64,000 bases of DNA from Rudaea sp. (GTDB lineage: Bacteria > Pseudomonadota > Gammaproteobacteria > Xanthomonadales > Rhodanobacteraceae): NCBI GenBank assembly GCA_031291055.1, contig JARLJU010000367.1, forward strand, positions 1 through 64,000, written 5' to 3'. The notes beneath the pieces are model-generated. The model saw only the letters and a program-made list of their open reading frames with translations, was not told where the DNA came from and did not search any database. Numbering within the stretch: position 1 is the stretch's first letter; every line of letters begins with the position of its first letter. Positions 26,058 through 34,971 of this stretch are shown piece after piece. The position numbers and the translations under genes were made by a program.

Positions 26058-28574
26058 CTACTTCCGCGGTTTCGCACGCGCCGTCGGCTGGGCGCTCCAC
26101 GGATCCTCCGGCCACGGATGCCGCGGATAGCGCGCCTTCATTTCCTTTTTCACTTCCGGGTAGGTTCGCTCCCAGAATCCACGCAGATCCTGCGTCACCT
26201 GCAACGGCCGCTGCGCCGGCGAGAGCAGGTGCAGGGTCACCGGCACCCGGCCTTTGGCAATGCGCGGCGTGTCGGCCAGACCGAATAGTTCCTGCAACTT
26301 CACCGCGAGCACTGGCGGTTTGCCGGGCTCGTAGTGTAGACGGCGGTTGTTGCCGCTCGGCACATGCAAAGTCTCTGGAGCCTGTTCATCGAGCGCGCGG
26401 CGTTGCGCATAGTCCAGTCGTGAACCGAGCGCTTCGCCGAGCGCGTCGGCCCCAAGCGAATCCAGCCGCGTCCTGCCGGCCAGATGCGGTGCCAGCCAGA
26501 GCTCAAGGGTAGCCAATAGTGCCGCGTCGCCGAGATCGGGCAGATCAAGTTCCGGGCACCATTCGCGCAGGCAGGTCACGCGCGCGCGCAAGGCGAGCGC
26601 ATGGTCGCTCCACGGCAACGCATCCAGACCCAGATCGCGCACCGCAGCCAGCAGGGCAGGCAGCGCGTCTTCCTTGTTTGCCGGCACGCTGCGCCGTTCC
26701 AGCACGAGTTCAGCGAACCGGCGCTCCTCGAACGCCTCGACGGCGCGCATATCCCGATTCCAGCGCACGATGCGCCTGCGCTCGAAGCGTGCGGAGAAAT
26801 CGCGTTCGAGTACGTCGGCATCGAAGGGTGCCGCGGCCAGGATCAGGCTGTCGCGCTCGTCGAAGCGCAAATCGGTGACAATCAGCCACGGCTCGCCGTA
26901 CAAAAGTGTATTTTGATGCAAATATGCGCCGCGCCCGTTGCTCAGCCGGTAGCGGCGCGGGTCGTTCGTGTCCTGGCGGGCGACGCGGTCCGGAAACGCG
27001 TGCACGAGCAGGTTGCCCACCGTCAGCGGCGAAGTTTCCGAGGTTGGCGCAGTGCGGATGCCGAAGCGCCGGCGCCAACCGGTTGCGATCTGGTCGATCG
27101 CCACCAATGCACCCGCGTCCGCGCCGGCGCCGCGCGCTCCGGCACGATTGCTGCGAAAGGCAGACAGTGCAGCGTGGCGCTGGCGGAAGTCGTCGCTGCG
27201 GCCCGCATCGCCGCGCAGTGGATTTCGCGCCTCGATCAGGGCGATCAGGTCGCAGGCCAGTGCGCGTTCGGCGACAGGCGCGCGCACGGCGGCGGCCGCG
27301 AGCCGTGGCGAAGCGCCGCTGTCGAGCATCCTGCGCCCGAGTTCGCGCAGACGCCCGCCGGCATCGACCGCGCCGAGCAGTTCCAGCAGCCCCCGCGCGC
27401 TGGCCAGCGCACCGGTCGGCGGCGCCTCCAGCCAGCGCAATTCATCCGAGCCCCAGGCTGCCAGTTCCAGCGCCAAAGCGGACAATTCCACTTGTGTAAT
27501 CTCAGCGCGGCGCGACGGTTCCAGGCGCTGGCTTTGCGACCACAGCCGATAGGCGACGCCAGCGGCGACGCGTCCGGCGCGTCCGGCGCGTTGATCCGCC
27601 GACGCTTGCGAAATGGCGACGGTTTCCAGACGCGCGAATCCGGATTGCGGGTCGAAGCGGGGTTCGCGCGCCAGGCCCAGGTCGATCACGGCGCGGATGC
27701 CGGGCAGGGTGACGCTGGACTCGGCGACGTTGGTGGCCAGGACAATGCGTCGCGTTCCCGCCGCCGCCGGCGCCAGCGCCGCATGCTGTTCGGCCAGCGC
27801 CAGTTCGCCGTGCAGCGGGACGAGTCCGATCCGCTCTTTCCTTTCTCCGCCTTCGCTCGCGATCTGGGAAAGGGTTTGCAGTGCCCGATCGATCTCGCGC
27901 CGCCCCGGCAGAAACACGAGCAGATCGCCATCGGTTTCCCCCAGCGCTTGTTCCGCGACGCGGCGCAGATGAAAAGGCCATTCTTCCTGCGCGCGTGCGG
28001 CAGGATATTCGATGCGAACCGGAAAACTGCGCCCGGCGCTGGTCAGGCGCGGCGCATCAAACCAGCGTGCGACACGTTCTCCATCCAGCGTGGCCGACAT
28101 GATGACCAGGCGCAGATCCGGACGCAGTGACGCCTGCACATCCAGCGCCAGCGCCGCGCCGAGATCGCCGTGCAGGTGGCGTTCGTGGAATTCGTCGAAC
28201 AGGATCGCGCCGATGCCGGGCAACTCCGGGTCGGCCTGGATCAGGCGCGTGAGGATGCCTTCGGTAACCACTTCGATGCGCGTGCGCGCCGAGATCTTCG
28301 CCTCGAAGCGGATGCGGTAGCCGACGGTTTCCCCGACCGGCTCGCCGCGTTGCGCGGCCATGAATTCGGCGGCGGCGCGCGCGGCGATGCGGCGCGGCTC
28401 CAGCACCAGGATCCTGCCGCCCTTGAGCCATGCGGCGTCGAGCAGGGCCGGCGGCACCTGGGTCGTCTTGCCTGCGCCGGGAGGCGCCTCGAGAACCAGA
28501 CGTGTGCCGTCGGCAAGCAGTGCCTTGAGATCAGGCAGCAGATCGGCAATGGGGAAATGTATATTTTTATCCAA
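26058..28574 (-). CDS. hrpB: ATP-dependent helicase HrpB
   Basis: An 838-residue DEAH-like helicase: motif I APPGAGKTTQVPPALL near residue 33, Ia LVLEPRRIAAR, motif II DEFH, motif III SATL, and motif VI QRAGRAGR-type sequence (ADQRAGRAGRVAAGVAYRLW), then the helicase-associated and HrpB C-terminal domains ending NLRGFW-like QDLRGFWERTYPEVKKEMKARYPRH. The start is TTG 28574, inside an AT-rich patch; no ATG fits. HrpB is a conserved proteobacterial helicase of unclear role, distinct from HrpA. A second rare-codon patch encodes YLHQNTLL near 26900. Confidence 0.92.
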   Translation of the reverse strand: MDKNIHFPIADLLPDLKALLADGTRLVLEAPPGAGKTTQVPPALLDAAWLKGGRILVLEPRRIAARAAAEFMAAQRGEPVGETVGYRIRFEAKISARTRIEVVTEGILTRLIQADPELPGIGAILFDEFHERHLHGDLGAALALDVQASLRPDLRLVIMSATLDGERVARWFDAPRLTSAGRSFPVRIEYPAARAQEEWPFHLRRVAEQALGETDGDLLVFLPGRREIDRALQTLSQIASEGGERKERIGLVPLHGELALAEQHAALAPAAAGTRRIVLATNVAESSVTLPGIRAVIDLGLAREPRFDPQSGFARLETVAISQASADQRAGRAGRVAAGVAYRLWSQSQRLEPSRRAEITQVELSALALELAAWGSDELRWLEAPPTGALASARGLLELLGAVDAGGRLRELGRRMLDSGASPRLAAAAVRAPVAERALACDLIALIEARNPLRGDAGRSDDFRQRHAALSAFRSNRAGARGAGADAGALVAIDQIATGWRRRFGIRTAPTSETSPLTVGNLLVHAFPDRVARQDTNDPRRYRLSNGRGAYLHQNTLLYGEPWLIVTDLRFDERDSLILAAAPFDADVLERDFSARFERRRIVRWNRDMRAVEAFEERRFAELVLERRSVPANKEDALPALLAAVRDLGLDALPWSDHALALRARVTCLREWCPELDLPDLGDAALLATLELWLAPHLAGRTRLDSLGADALGEALGSRLDYAQRRALDEQAPETLHVPSGNNRRLHYEPGKPPVLAVKLQELFGLADTPRIAKGRVPVTLHLLSPAQRPLQVTQDLRGFWERTYPEVKKEMKARYPRHPWPEDPWSAQPTARAKPRK

Positions 28575-28646
28575 ATCCGCGCGGCTGCCAGTGCGTTGGT
28601 TCTGCCCAGTCTGCCGCAGATGGCCGCTGCTGGCGAATCACCGCCG

Positions 28647-28675
28647 AAAAAAAGATCCCGCCCGGAGGCGGGATC
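28647..28675 (-). terminator. Rho-independent terminator of the secreted-protein gene
   Basis: On the minus strand a 9-base stem (GATCCCGCC / GGCGGGATC) with a four-base loop is followed by seven U, 21 bases after the stop at 28696. This is a canonical intrinsic terminator. Confidence 0.9.
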
Positions 28676-28695
28676 GTCGGCTTGGCTTGAAGCGA

Positions 28696-29883
28696 CTACT
28701 GGCAGACCAGGCCGTTCACATCCGCGACGCGCACGAATTGCGCGCTGCCGCTGCCCTTGGGCCCGTTCACTGCCGAAGCATCGCCGTTATAGACGATATT
28801 CATGTGCGCGCAGTCGGGGAAGGTGAAGGTCACCGTACCCCAATTGTGTTGTGCGACATTGCTGGTAGTGCCCGCGAACGTGCCGTTGGTGAAGTAGACC
28901 GTCTGCGCGGTGACCGATGTGCCGCCGATCGTGAAGCTCGCCTGGCCGTACAGCCAGAACGGCAGTCCCAGATCGTCATAGGTAAACCAGGCGAAGGCCA
29001 GCGTGCGCGAAGCGCCGTCGCGGTTGTCGTACACCTGCAGCACGATGCCTTCGGCCGTCTGGGTCTGGCTGCTCCAGTTCGTGCTCATGTAGCCGCTGAT
29101 TGGCAGCGGCTGCGACGCTGCCGGATATTGAGCCGGGTTGTAGGCGGCCAGATTGAACGTCGTGAATTCCGCCGAATCGTTCGTATTGAGATTGTCGACC
29201 GTCAGCGTGAACGCGTCGTTGTAGTCGAATTGGGTTGCGCCGCCGTAGATGTTCTCGAGCACATACACGTCGCTGGCAAAAATCGGCGAGAACGAATAGA
29301 CCGTTGCAAAGAACGTATTCGGGTCATCGGTCAGACGGATATACAGGTTGTTGTTGCCCTGTTGCACCGAGATATTGGGAAAGATCGGATACAGCGACGC
29401 CGTGGTTCCCGAGGGGCGGTCGATTTCGAGCAAGGTGGCCGACGTGCCGGCGCTGCACGGCACACGAAACAGCGTGATCGTGTCGACTTCGGAATAGGCT
29501 GCCTCGGTACTGTCGCCCAATGGATCGCCATAGAGGGTGATTTGCGCCTGTATTGCATTCGGATCGTTCGCGTACATGCCGAACGCCAACGGGGAATTCA
29601 GGCAGCTTGGCGGATACGCGCGATCCACATTCACGAAGGTTTCGGCCGGCTGCGCACCGGCTGATGTCGACGCCGAGTTGGCGCCCAGGCTTTTTGCCGC
29701 GTCGCGCCCGGCGGCGATTTGCGCCTGCATGCTGTTGCGGGCCTTCTGCACGGCGGCATAGTTGAATGCCGGTTTGCCGGCCGGCGCGCTGACCTGCTGC
29801 GCTGTCGTCAGTGAGCAAAAACCGATACACAAAAGCGCGAGGGCGGCGATGCTGGAATAACGCATGGCTGATCGTTTGAACAT
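28696..29883 (-). CDS. Secreted protein with conserved C-terminal domain, paralogue A
   Basis: A 395-residue exported protein. ATG 29883 is preceded by AAGGA and opens with a signal peptide (MRYSSIAALALLCIGFCSLTTA). A low-complexity linker (residues 30-70) leads to NVDRAYPPSCLNSPLAFG, a central beta-rich domain, and a C-terminal region of about 135 residues starting ISGYMSTNWSSQTQTAEG and containing LAFAWFTYDDLGLPFWLYG, FTFPDCAHMNIVYNGD and VADVNGLVCQ. The Cys pairs suggest disulphides. The C-terminal pattern resembles a domain found repeated in many secreted proteobacterial proteins (WYxP..SGxG..W(F/Y)TYD..G.P.W). Function unknown. It is closely similar to the next gene upstream, so the two arose by duplication. 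Confidence 0.8.
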   Translation of the reverse strand: MFKRSAMRYSSIAALALLCIGFCSLTTAQQVSAPAGKPAFNYAAVQKARNSMQAQIAAGRDAAKSLGANSASTSAGAQPAETFVNVDRAYPPSCLNSPLAFGMYANDPNAIQAQITLYGDPLGDSTEAAYSEVDTITLFRVPCSAGTSATLLEIDRPSGTTASLYPIFPNISVQQGNNNLYIRLTDDPNTFFATVYSFSPIFASDVYVLENIYGGATQFDYNDAFTLTVDNLNTNDSAEFTTFNLAAYNPAQYPAASQPLPISGYMSTNWSSQTQTAEGIVLQVYDNRDGASRTLAFAWFTYDDLGLPFWLYGQASFTIGGTSVTAQTVYFTNGTFAGTTSNVAQHNWGTVTFTFPDCAHMNIVYNGDASAVNGPKGSGSAQFVRVADVNGLVCQ

Positions 29884-30062
29884 GGCGAAATCCTTCGGAG
29901 GGTGGGCGCCAGCAGAGCTTGTTGGACCCGGCGTTAACCGCGAATGAACATCCGGGCGCATTCCTGCGCCGAATACCGGCGGCGTTTGAAGCATGGTGTA
30001 GAACCGATTTTCAAGCCGCCTGGCTTTTCCGTCGAGCACGAAACCCGCAAGCCAAGTCAGCG

Positions 30063-30092
30063 AAAAAGCATCCGCCGTCTGACGGATGCTTT
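30063..30092 (-). terminator. Rho-independent terminator between the two secreted paralogues
   Basis: On the minus strand AAAGCATCCG pairs with CGGATGCTTT across an eight-base loop and runs into five U. It lies 18 bases after the stop of paralogue B, so each paralogue is its own transcription unit. Confidence 0.88.
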
Positions 30093-30109
30093 GCCGCAGC
30101 ATCAAATGC

Positions 30110-31225
30110 TTACTGACAGCCCAAATTGGCCACGTCCGCTACGCGCACGAACTGCGCGCTTGCATTGCCCTTGGGACCGTTTACGGCCGAAGCGTCGCCG
30201 TTGTAAGCGATGTTCATGTGGCCGCAATCGGGGAAGGTGAAGGTCACCGTGCCCCACGGGTTGCTCGGAACCGGGAAAAGAACATTGCCGTTGTAGGCAA
30301 ACGTGCCGCCTTTTAGGTAGATCGTTTGCGCCGTTACCGACGTGTCCCCGATATTGAGACTGGCCTGTCCGTACAGCCAGAACGGCAGGTTCTGGTCATC
30401 AAAGGTAAACCAAGCAAATGACAGCGTGCGCGTTTTCTGGTCGCCGTTGTCATACACCTGCACCACCATGCCTTCGCCGGTCTGGTTCGGGTTGCTCCAG
30501 TTCGTGCTCAGGTAACCGCTGATTTCCATCAACGGATTGGTCGGAGGCACGTAGGCCGGAACATTGATGACGAGGGGAGAGCCACCGCCCTGATTTTCTA
30601 TGCTCAGAGTGAACGCCTGGTTGTAGTCGACCGAAGCGCTCGTGGCCGGGCTGGTGGGATTGTTCGGGTCGCCCGGATTGTAGTACTCGAGAACGTAGAT
30701 GGTGCTGGAGTAAAAATAGGTGCTTGCTGCCGTGTCCCCGAAAAGCGTATTGGGTTCCCGCGCCAGCCTAGGAGTATAAGAAGTGGTGCCGCTGGCGGCG
30801 GTGGTGATGGAAACGAAGGGGACTTCGGGATATTGGACGACGCTGCCATCCAGCGTGCTGGGCCGGTCGAACTCAAGTACCGTAGCCGCAACGCCACCGC
30901 TGCAGGGAACCCGCCAGACGCTCACCGAGTCGGCCTCTGAAGTGTACCCGCCCGCGGTGGAATTGTAGGCATACAAAAATACCGGGACTGTCTGCGCGTT
31001 TGCGTAGGCGCTGGATTTGCCGAACGGCAAACCATCGGCGAGACAGCTGGCGGGGTAGGCGCGATAGGAATCGACAAAGCTCTCGGCCGCACTGGCGGTG
31101 CCACCGGCTGAGACCTGCCGGATTGGGCCGCCGGTGGCGGCAGACAGTGGCATGGAAAAGGCGGTGCCGAACACCAGGGTTGCCATGATTGCTGCACATG
31201 GAGAGAGCGTTTTTTGCTTGGACAT
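30110..31225 (-). CDS. Secreted protein with conserved C-terminal domain, paralogue B
   Basis: A 371-residue exported protein starting at ATG 31225 with a signal peptide (CAAIMATLVFGTAFSMPLSA). The mature part shares the block FVDSYRAYPASCLADGLPFG with paralogue A (DRAYPPSCLNSPLAFG there), a variable middle domain with Tyr/Ser/Thr-rich strands, and a nearly identical C-terminus: ISGYLSTNWSNPNQTGEG, LSFAWFTFDDQNLPFWLYG, WGTVTFTFPDCGHMNIAYNG and QFVRVADVANLGCQ. The strong C-terminal conservation with a divergent middle suggests a shared attachment, sorting or structural role and different binding surfaces. No known function. Confidence 0.8.
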   Translation of the reverse strand: MSKQKTLSPCAAIMATLVFGTAFSMPLSAATGGPIRQVSAGGTASAAESFVDSYRAYPASCLADGLPFGKSSAYANAQTVPVFLYAYNSTAGGYTSEADSVSVWRVPCSGGVAATVLEFDRPSTLDGSVVQYPEVPFVSITTAASGTTSYTPRLAREPNTLFGDTAASTYFYSSTIYVLEYYNPGDPNNPTSPATSASVDYNQAFTLSIENQGGGSPLVINVPAYVPPTNPLMEISGYLSTNWSNPNQTGEGMVVQVYDNGDQKTRTLSFAWFTFDDQNLPFWLYGQASLNIGDTSVTAQTIYLKGGTFAYNGNVLFPVPSNPWGTVTFTFPDCGHMNIAYNGDASAVNGPKGNASAQFVRVADVANLGCQ

Positions 31226-31400
31226 TGCGATGTTCCTTGACGGAAATTCAACGAGAAGTTACGGCCTCAGCGAGACTGTTGCCGGAACGGTTAACCATGC
31301 GTGAATATAAGTGAAAAAGCCTGTAAAGGCAGTGGCTCAATCGAAGCCGGCATAATGCGCTCCCGGACCGGAAAAGAATACAAGGATTTGATGCGCAGCC

Positions 31401-32189
31401 ATGCACCTGATCGATATCGGCGCCAACCTCGGGCACAGCGCGTTTGCCAATGATCTGGACGCGGTTCTGGCCCGCGCCCAAGCGCACGGGATCGCGCAAA
31501 TTATGGTCACCGGCGCAGATGCGCAAGGCTCGCGCGCGTCGCTGGCGCTGGCGCTGGCGCACCCGGGACAGCTGTTCGCGACGGCCGGGGTGCATCCGCA
31601 TCACGCCCGCGATTTCGATGCCGATACCGAGACCCTGCTGCGCGAACTGCAGGCGCAACCGCAGGTGAAGGCGGTCGGCGAGACCGGCCTGGACTACCAC
31701 CGCGATCTCTCGCCGCGCGCGGCGCAGCTTTTCGCCTTCGAGCGCCAGCTTGGCCTCGCGGTCGAGTGCGGCAAGCCCCTGTTCCTGCACCAGCGCGACG
31801 CGCATGCGGATTTCATCGCCTGCATGGACGCGGTGCGTGGGCGTATCGGGCACGCCGTAGTGCATTGTTTCACCGGCGCGAAGAACGAGCTGTTCGATTA
31901 TCTGGACCGCGATTTCCATATCGGCATCACCGGCTGGATCTGCGACGAACGTCGCGGCACCCACCTGCGCGAACTGGTCAGGAACATACCCCCTAACCGG
32001 CTGATGCTGGAAACCGATGCGCCATATTTGTTGCCGCGCAACGTCAAGCCCATGCCTTCGCACCGGCGCAACGAACCGATGTATCTGGCCCATATCTGCG
32101 CCGAGGTGGCGCGCGATCGCGGCGAGGACACCGCTGTCACCGCGGCGAACGCAACGGCGACCGCGCGCCGGTTTTTCGATTTGCCTTGA
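31401..32189 (+). CDS. tatD: TatD-family metal-dependent DNase
   Basis: A 262-residue TIM-barrel hydrolase beginning MHLIDIGANLGHSAF (E. coli TatD starts in the same way). Metal ligands are visible in TAGVHPHHA, the glutamate in VGETGLDYHRD, LFLHQRDA, VVHCFTGAK and the final aspartate in MLETDAPYLLPR. TatD enzymes are 3'-5' exonucleases implicated in DNA repair after oxidative damage. ATG 31401. A CATAAT -10-like hexamer lies about 50 bases upstream. It converges on the YadH-like gene 15 bases after its stop. Confidence 0.92.
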   Translation: MHLIDIGANLGHSAFANDLDAVLARAQAHGIAQIMVTGADAQGSRASLALALAHPGQLFATAGVHPHHARDFDADTETLLRELQAQPQVKAVGETGLDYHRDLSPRAAQLFAFERQLGLAVECGKPLFLHQRDAHADFIACMDAVRGRIGHAVVHCFTGAKNELFDYLDRDFHIGITGWICDERRGTHLRELVRNIPPNRLMLETDAPYLLPRNVKPMPSHRRNEPMYLAHICAEVARDRGEDTAVTAANATATARRFFDLP

Positions 32190-32203
32190 AGACCGCGATC
32201 CGC

Positions 32204-32995
32204 CTACGAGCGCAGGCCGACGCCGCGGTGGAGCAGGCTCAGGCAGATCGCGCCGAACACGACGACGAAGCCGAGCATGACCGCGTAGGCCCAGACCAGA
32301 TTGATGTCGGATACGCCGAGCAGGCCATAGCGGAATGCGCTGACCATGTACAGGATCGGATTCAGGTGCGAGATTTCCCGCCACGGCGACGGCAGCTGGG
32401 CGACGTTGTAGAACACGCCGCCGAGATAGGTCAGCGGGGTCAGGATGAAGGTCGGGATGATCGCGATGTCGTCGAACTTGCGCGCGAAGATCGCGTTGAT
32501 GAAGCCCAGCAACGCGAAGATCACCGAGGCGAGGAGGAAGGTGCTGAGGGTCACGATCGGATGATACAAATGGATTTTGGTGAAAAATAAAGAAAGCAGC
32601 AACACGATGACGCCGACCATGAACCCGCGCAGCACGGCTCCGGATACGTAGCCGGCAAGGATCGTCCAGCTCGGCATCGGCGACACGAGCATTTCCTCGA
32701 CGAAGCGTTGGAACTTGGCGCCGAAGAACGAACTGGTGATATTTCCGTAGGCATTCTGGATCACGCTCATCATGATCAGGCCCGGCGCGATGTATTCGAT
32801 GTAGGAGATGGACGCGCCATCCGGTCCTTCGGCCATCTTGCCGATGCGGCTGCCGATCAGGCTGCCGAAGATGACGAAGTACAGGGTCATCGTGATCGCC
32901 GGCGGCAGCAGGGTCTGGCTCCAGATGCGCAGGATGCGCACCACCTCGCGGCGCACGATGGTGCCGAGTGCGATCAGGGTGCCGGTGGCGTTCAT
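32204..32995 (-). CDS. yadH: ABC-2 type permease (YadH-like)
   Basis: A 263-residue inner-membrane protein of the ABC-2 exporter family with six helices: IWSQTLLPPAITMTLYFVIFG, YIEYIAPGLIMMSVIQNAYG (conserved loop), SSFFGAKFQRFVEEMLVSPM (coupling helix, family-typical), then four C-terminal helices with LTYLGGVFYNVAQLP. Length and motifs match E. coli YadH. Overlaps the upstream ATPase gene by ATGA. Substrate of the YadGH exporter is not known. An AT-rich patch at 32571-32600 encodes LSLFFTKIHLY with rare codons, including TTA. Confidence 0.9.
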   Translation of the reverse strand: MNATGTLIALGTIVRREVVRILRIWSQTLLPPAITMTLYFVIFGSLIGSRIGKMAEGPDGASISYIEYIAPGLIMMSVIQNAYGNITSSFFGAKFQRFVEEMLVSPMPSWTILAGYVSGAVLRGFMVGVIVLLLSLFFTKIHLYHPIVTLSTFLLASVIFALLGFINAIFARKFDDIAIIPTFILTPLTYLGGVFYNVAQLPSPWREISHLNPILYMVSAFRYGLLGVSDINLVWAYAVMLGFVVVFGAICLSLLHRGVGLRS

Positions 32996-33927
32996 GCAAC
33001 CTCCCTGTCGCCCGCTTCGATCAGACGCACGAACAATTCCTCCAGCCGGTTGGCCTTGTTGCGCATCGAAGTCACCGTTATGCCGCGCGACGACAGCGCG
33101 GCGAACAGCGAATTCAGGTCGTGCGCACGCGACATTTCCGCCTCGACCATGTGATCGTCGATACGTGTGAGCCGCACGCCGTCGACGCCGGGCAAATCAC
33201 CGCAGACATTGGCCAGATCCAGGACGAAGGTCTCCACGTCGAGTTTGCCGAGCAGATGCTTCATCGAGGTATTCTCGATGATGCGGCCATGATCGATGAT
33301 GGCGATGTTGCGGCACAGCTGCTCGGCTTCCTCCAGATAGTGCGTGGTCAGGATCACGGTCGTGCCGGCAGCGTTGATAGCCTGAATGAATTTCCACATC
33401 GAGCGGCGGATCTCGATGTCCACGCCGGCGGTGGGCTCGTCCAGGATCAGCAGGCGCGGCTCGTTCATCATCGCGCGCGCGATCAGCAGGCGCCGTTTCA
33501 TGCCGCCGGACAGGGTGCGCGTGATCTGGAACGCCTTGTCCCACAGGACCAGCTGCTTGAGATATTTCTCCGCGCGTTCGCGCGCCACCTTGCGCTCGAC
33601 GCCATAGAAACCGGCCTGGTTCACGCAGATGTCGAAGGGTTTCTCGAACAGGTTGAAGTTGATCTCCTGCGGCACCAGGCCGAGCATCTGCATGGCCTCG
33701 CTGCGGCGCGTGCGGATCGGCACGCCGAACACGCGCGCATCGCCGGACGTCATGTTGACCAGCGAGCTGACGATGCCGATCAGGGTCGATTTGCCGGCGC
33801 CGTTGGGCCCCAGCAAGGCGTAGAAATCGCCGGGTTGCACGCTCAGCGAAACGCCTTTGAGCGCTTCGACGCCGGTCGGGTAGGTTTTCTTCAGATCGAG
33901 GACTTCAAGCGCGGGAACAGGGCTCAT
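32992..33927 (-). CDS. yadG: ABC transporter ATP-binding protein (YadG-like)
   Basis: A 311-residue ATPase: Walker A GPNGAGKST near residue 39, Q-loop in GLVPQEINFN, signature LSGGMKRRL, Walker B LLILDEPTAGVD and switch histidine in LTTHYLEEAE. A C-terminal region of about 80 residues follows, as in YadG and other ABC-2 exporter ATPases. It forms a two-gene operon with the permease. A perfect TATAAT -10 lies 27 bases before the ATG at 33927. Confidence 0.93.
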   Translation of the reverse strand: MSPVPALEVLDLKKTYPTGVEALKGVSLSVQPGDFYALLGPNGAGKSTLIGIVSSLVNMTSGDARVFGVPIRTRRSEAMQMLGLVPQEINFNLFEKPFDICVNQAGFYGVERKVARERAEKYLKQLVLWDKAFQITRTLSGGMKRRLLIARAMMNEPRLLILDEPTAGVDIEIRRSMWKFIQAINAAGTTVILTTHYLEEAEQLCRNIAIIDHGRIIENTSMKHLLGKLDVETFVLDLANVCGDLPGVDGVRLTRIDDHMVEAEMSRAHDLNSLFAALSSRGITVTSMRNKANRLEELFVRLIEAGDREVA

Positions 33928-33953
33928 GGCTGCGTCGTCGGGGCAAGACGGTT

Positions 33954-33983
33954 ATTATAGCCGGCGGCAAAAATCCGGTTGTT
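33954..33983 (-). promoter_or_regulatory. Probable promoter of the yadGH-like operon
   Basis: On the minus strand a perfect TATAAT (bases 33954-33959) lies 27 bases before the start codon. The -35 region about 18 bases further up (AACAAC) is poor, so activity may depend on the strong -10 or an activator. Confidence 0.5.
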
Positions 33984-34103
33984 CCACAAGCGCGGGATCG
34001 TTGCGGCTGCGGTGCCAATTTCCACAGCCCACCCTTGCGACGCGAGGGTCGGCCCCTTAACTTACGCGGGCTGACTTCGTTCAACTGTCTGGTTCTTGAA
34101 TTC

Positions 34104-34850
34104 GTGGCCGACCATTTCCCCCTTCGCCTTGCCGCCAGCCGCATGCTGGCCCCCAGCGTGCGCCACATGGCCTTTGAGCGTGCCGACGGCCAGGCGTTTG
34201 CCTTCGTGCCCGGCCAGTTCGTGCAGATCCACTTCCACTATGCCGACGGCAAGCCGACCAAGCGCAGCTACTCGGTCGCGACGATCGGGTCGGGCAGCGG
34301 CGCGGTCGAGCAACTAGAGATCGCGGTGTCCTACGTTGATGGCGGTGCGGCGACGGACCTGCTGGCCAACCTCAAGGAAGGCGACAGCATCGACGGCAGC
34401 GGTCCCTACGGGCGTTTCTGCCTGATGGACGCGGATGCAAACCGGCGCTATCTGCTGGTCGCCACCGGCACCGGCGTGACACCGTACCGCGCGATGCTGC
34501 CGCAACTGGAAAAGCTCATGGCCACGCGCCGCATCGAGGTCGACCTGGTCTACGGTGCGCGCAACGCGGGCGAGTTGCTGTACAGCGACGAGTTCGAGGC
34601 ATTCGCCGCAAAAAATCCCAATTTCCACTTTTACGCCTGCCTCAGCCGCACGCCGCGTACCGAGCCGCGGCCGCATGATCGCAACGGTCATGTGCAGGTT
34701 GCGCTGACCGAGCTTGCACCGGATCCGGCGCACGACATCGCCTATCTTTGCGGCAATCCGGACATGGTCGACCAGGCCTTCGCCCAGCTCAAGGATGCGG
34801 GCCTGCCGATCCCGCACATCCGCCGCGAAAAGTACGTCTCTTCGCGTTGA
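34104..34850 (+). CDS. Ferredoxin-NADP reductase family oxidoreductase
   Basis: A 248-residue flavoprotein: FAD-binding RSYSVATIG and VSYVDGGAATDLL, then the NADP domain with VATGTGVTPYRAMLPQL, YGARNAGELLY and CGNPDMVDQAFAQL. The arrangement fits the Fpr-type ferredoxin/flavodoxin-NADP reductase family, which passes electrons from NADPH to ferredoxin for oxidative-stress repair and cluster assembly. The start is taken as GTG 34104, giving MADHFPLRLAASRML; the upstream frame looks non-coding. Confidence 0.85.
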   Translation: MADHFPLRLAASRMLAPSVRHMAFERADGQAFAFVPGQFVQIHFHYADGKPTKRSYSVATIGSGSGAVEQLEIAVSYVDGGAATDLLANLKEGDSIDGSGPYGRFCLMDADANRRYLLVATGTGVTPYRAMLPQLEKLMATRRIEVDLVYGARNAGELLYSDEFEAFAAKNPNFHFYACLSRTPRTEPRPHDRNGHVQVALTELAPDPAHDIAYLCGNPDMVDQAFAQLKDAGLPIPHIRREKYVSSR

Positions 34851-34886
34851 GCCCGGCGACGCGCTGTCACTGCCGCCGGTCATGCA

Positions 34887-34904
34887 TGTAAAGGACACTT
34901 GACA
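34887..34904. promoter_or_regulatory. Operator-like palindrome, copy 1
   Basis: TGTAAAG-GACA-CTTGACA is a 7-4-7 inverted repeat with one mismatch. Its right half contains the -35 hexamer TTGACA (34899-34904) of the membrane protein/XRE operon. A second copy of the same palindrome lies 47 bases downstream centre to centre. Confidence 0.75.
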
Positions 34905-34927
34905 TGCGGAGCGGCCGCCACTACAGT
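34899..34927 (+). promoter_or_regulatory. Promoter of the membrane protein/XRE regulator operon
   Basis: A consensus -35 TTGACA (34899-34904), 17-base spacer and TACAGT -10 (34922-34927) predict a start of transcription near 34934, exactly where the second palindrome begins. Confidence 0.75.
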
Positions 34928-34933
34928 CGCGCC

Positions 34934-34951
34934 TGTCAAGCATGCTTTACA
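34934..34951. promoter_or_regulatory. Operator-like palindrome, copy 2
   Basis: TGTCAAG-CATG-CTTTACA has the same 7-4-7 layout as copy 1; the halves differ from each other by one base, as in copy 1. It covers the predicted transcription start, so binding there would block initiation or clearance. The likely ligand is the XRE protein encoded at 35376. Confidence 0.75.
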
Positions 34952-34971
34952 CATGCAGCGGAGCACGACCG

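Noticed and set aside
26601..28130. 509-codon plus-strand frame opposite hrpB
   Set aside because: hrpB motifs are unmistakable on the minus strand; this frame has no domain.
23750..28574. Possible Zorya-like defence unit (MotA-like, OmpA-like, helicase in one transcript)
   Set aside because: The helicase is HrpB, a conserved housekeeping protein, not the ZorD type, and no ZorC-like gene is present. The pair is better treated as an unassigned stator.
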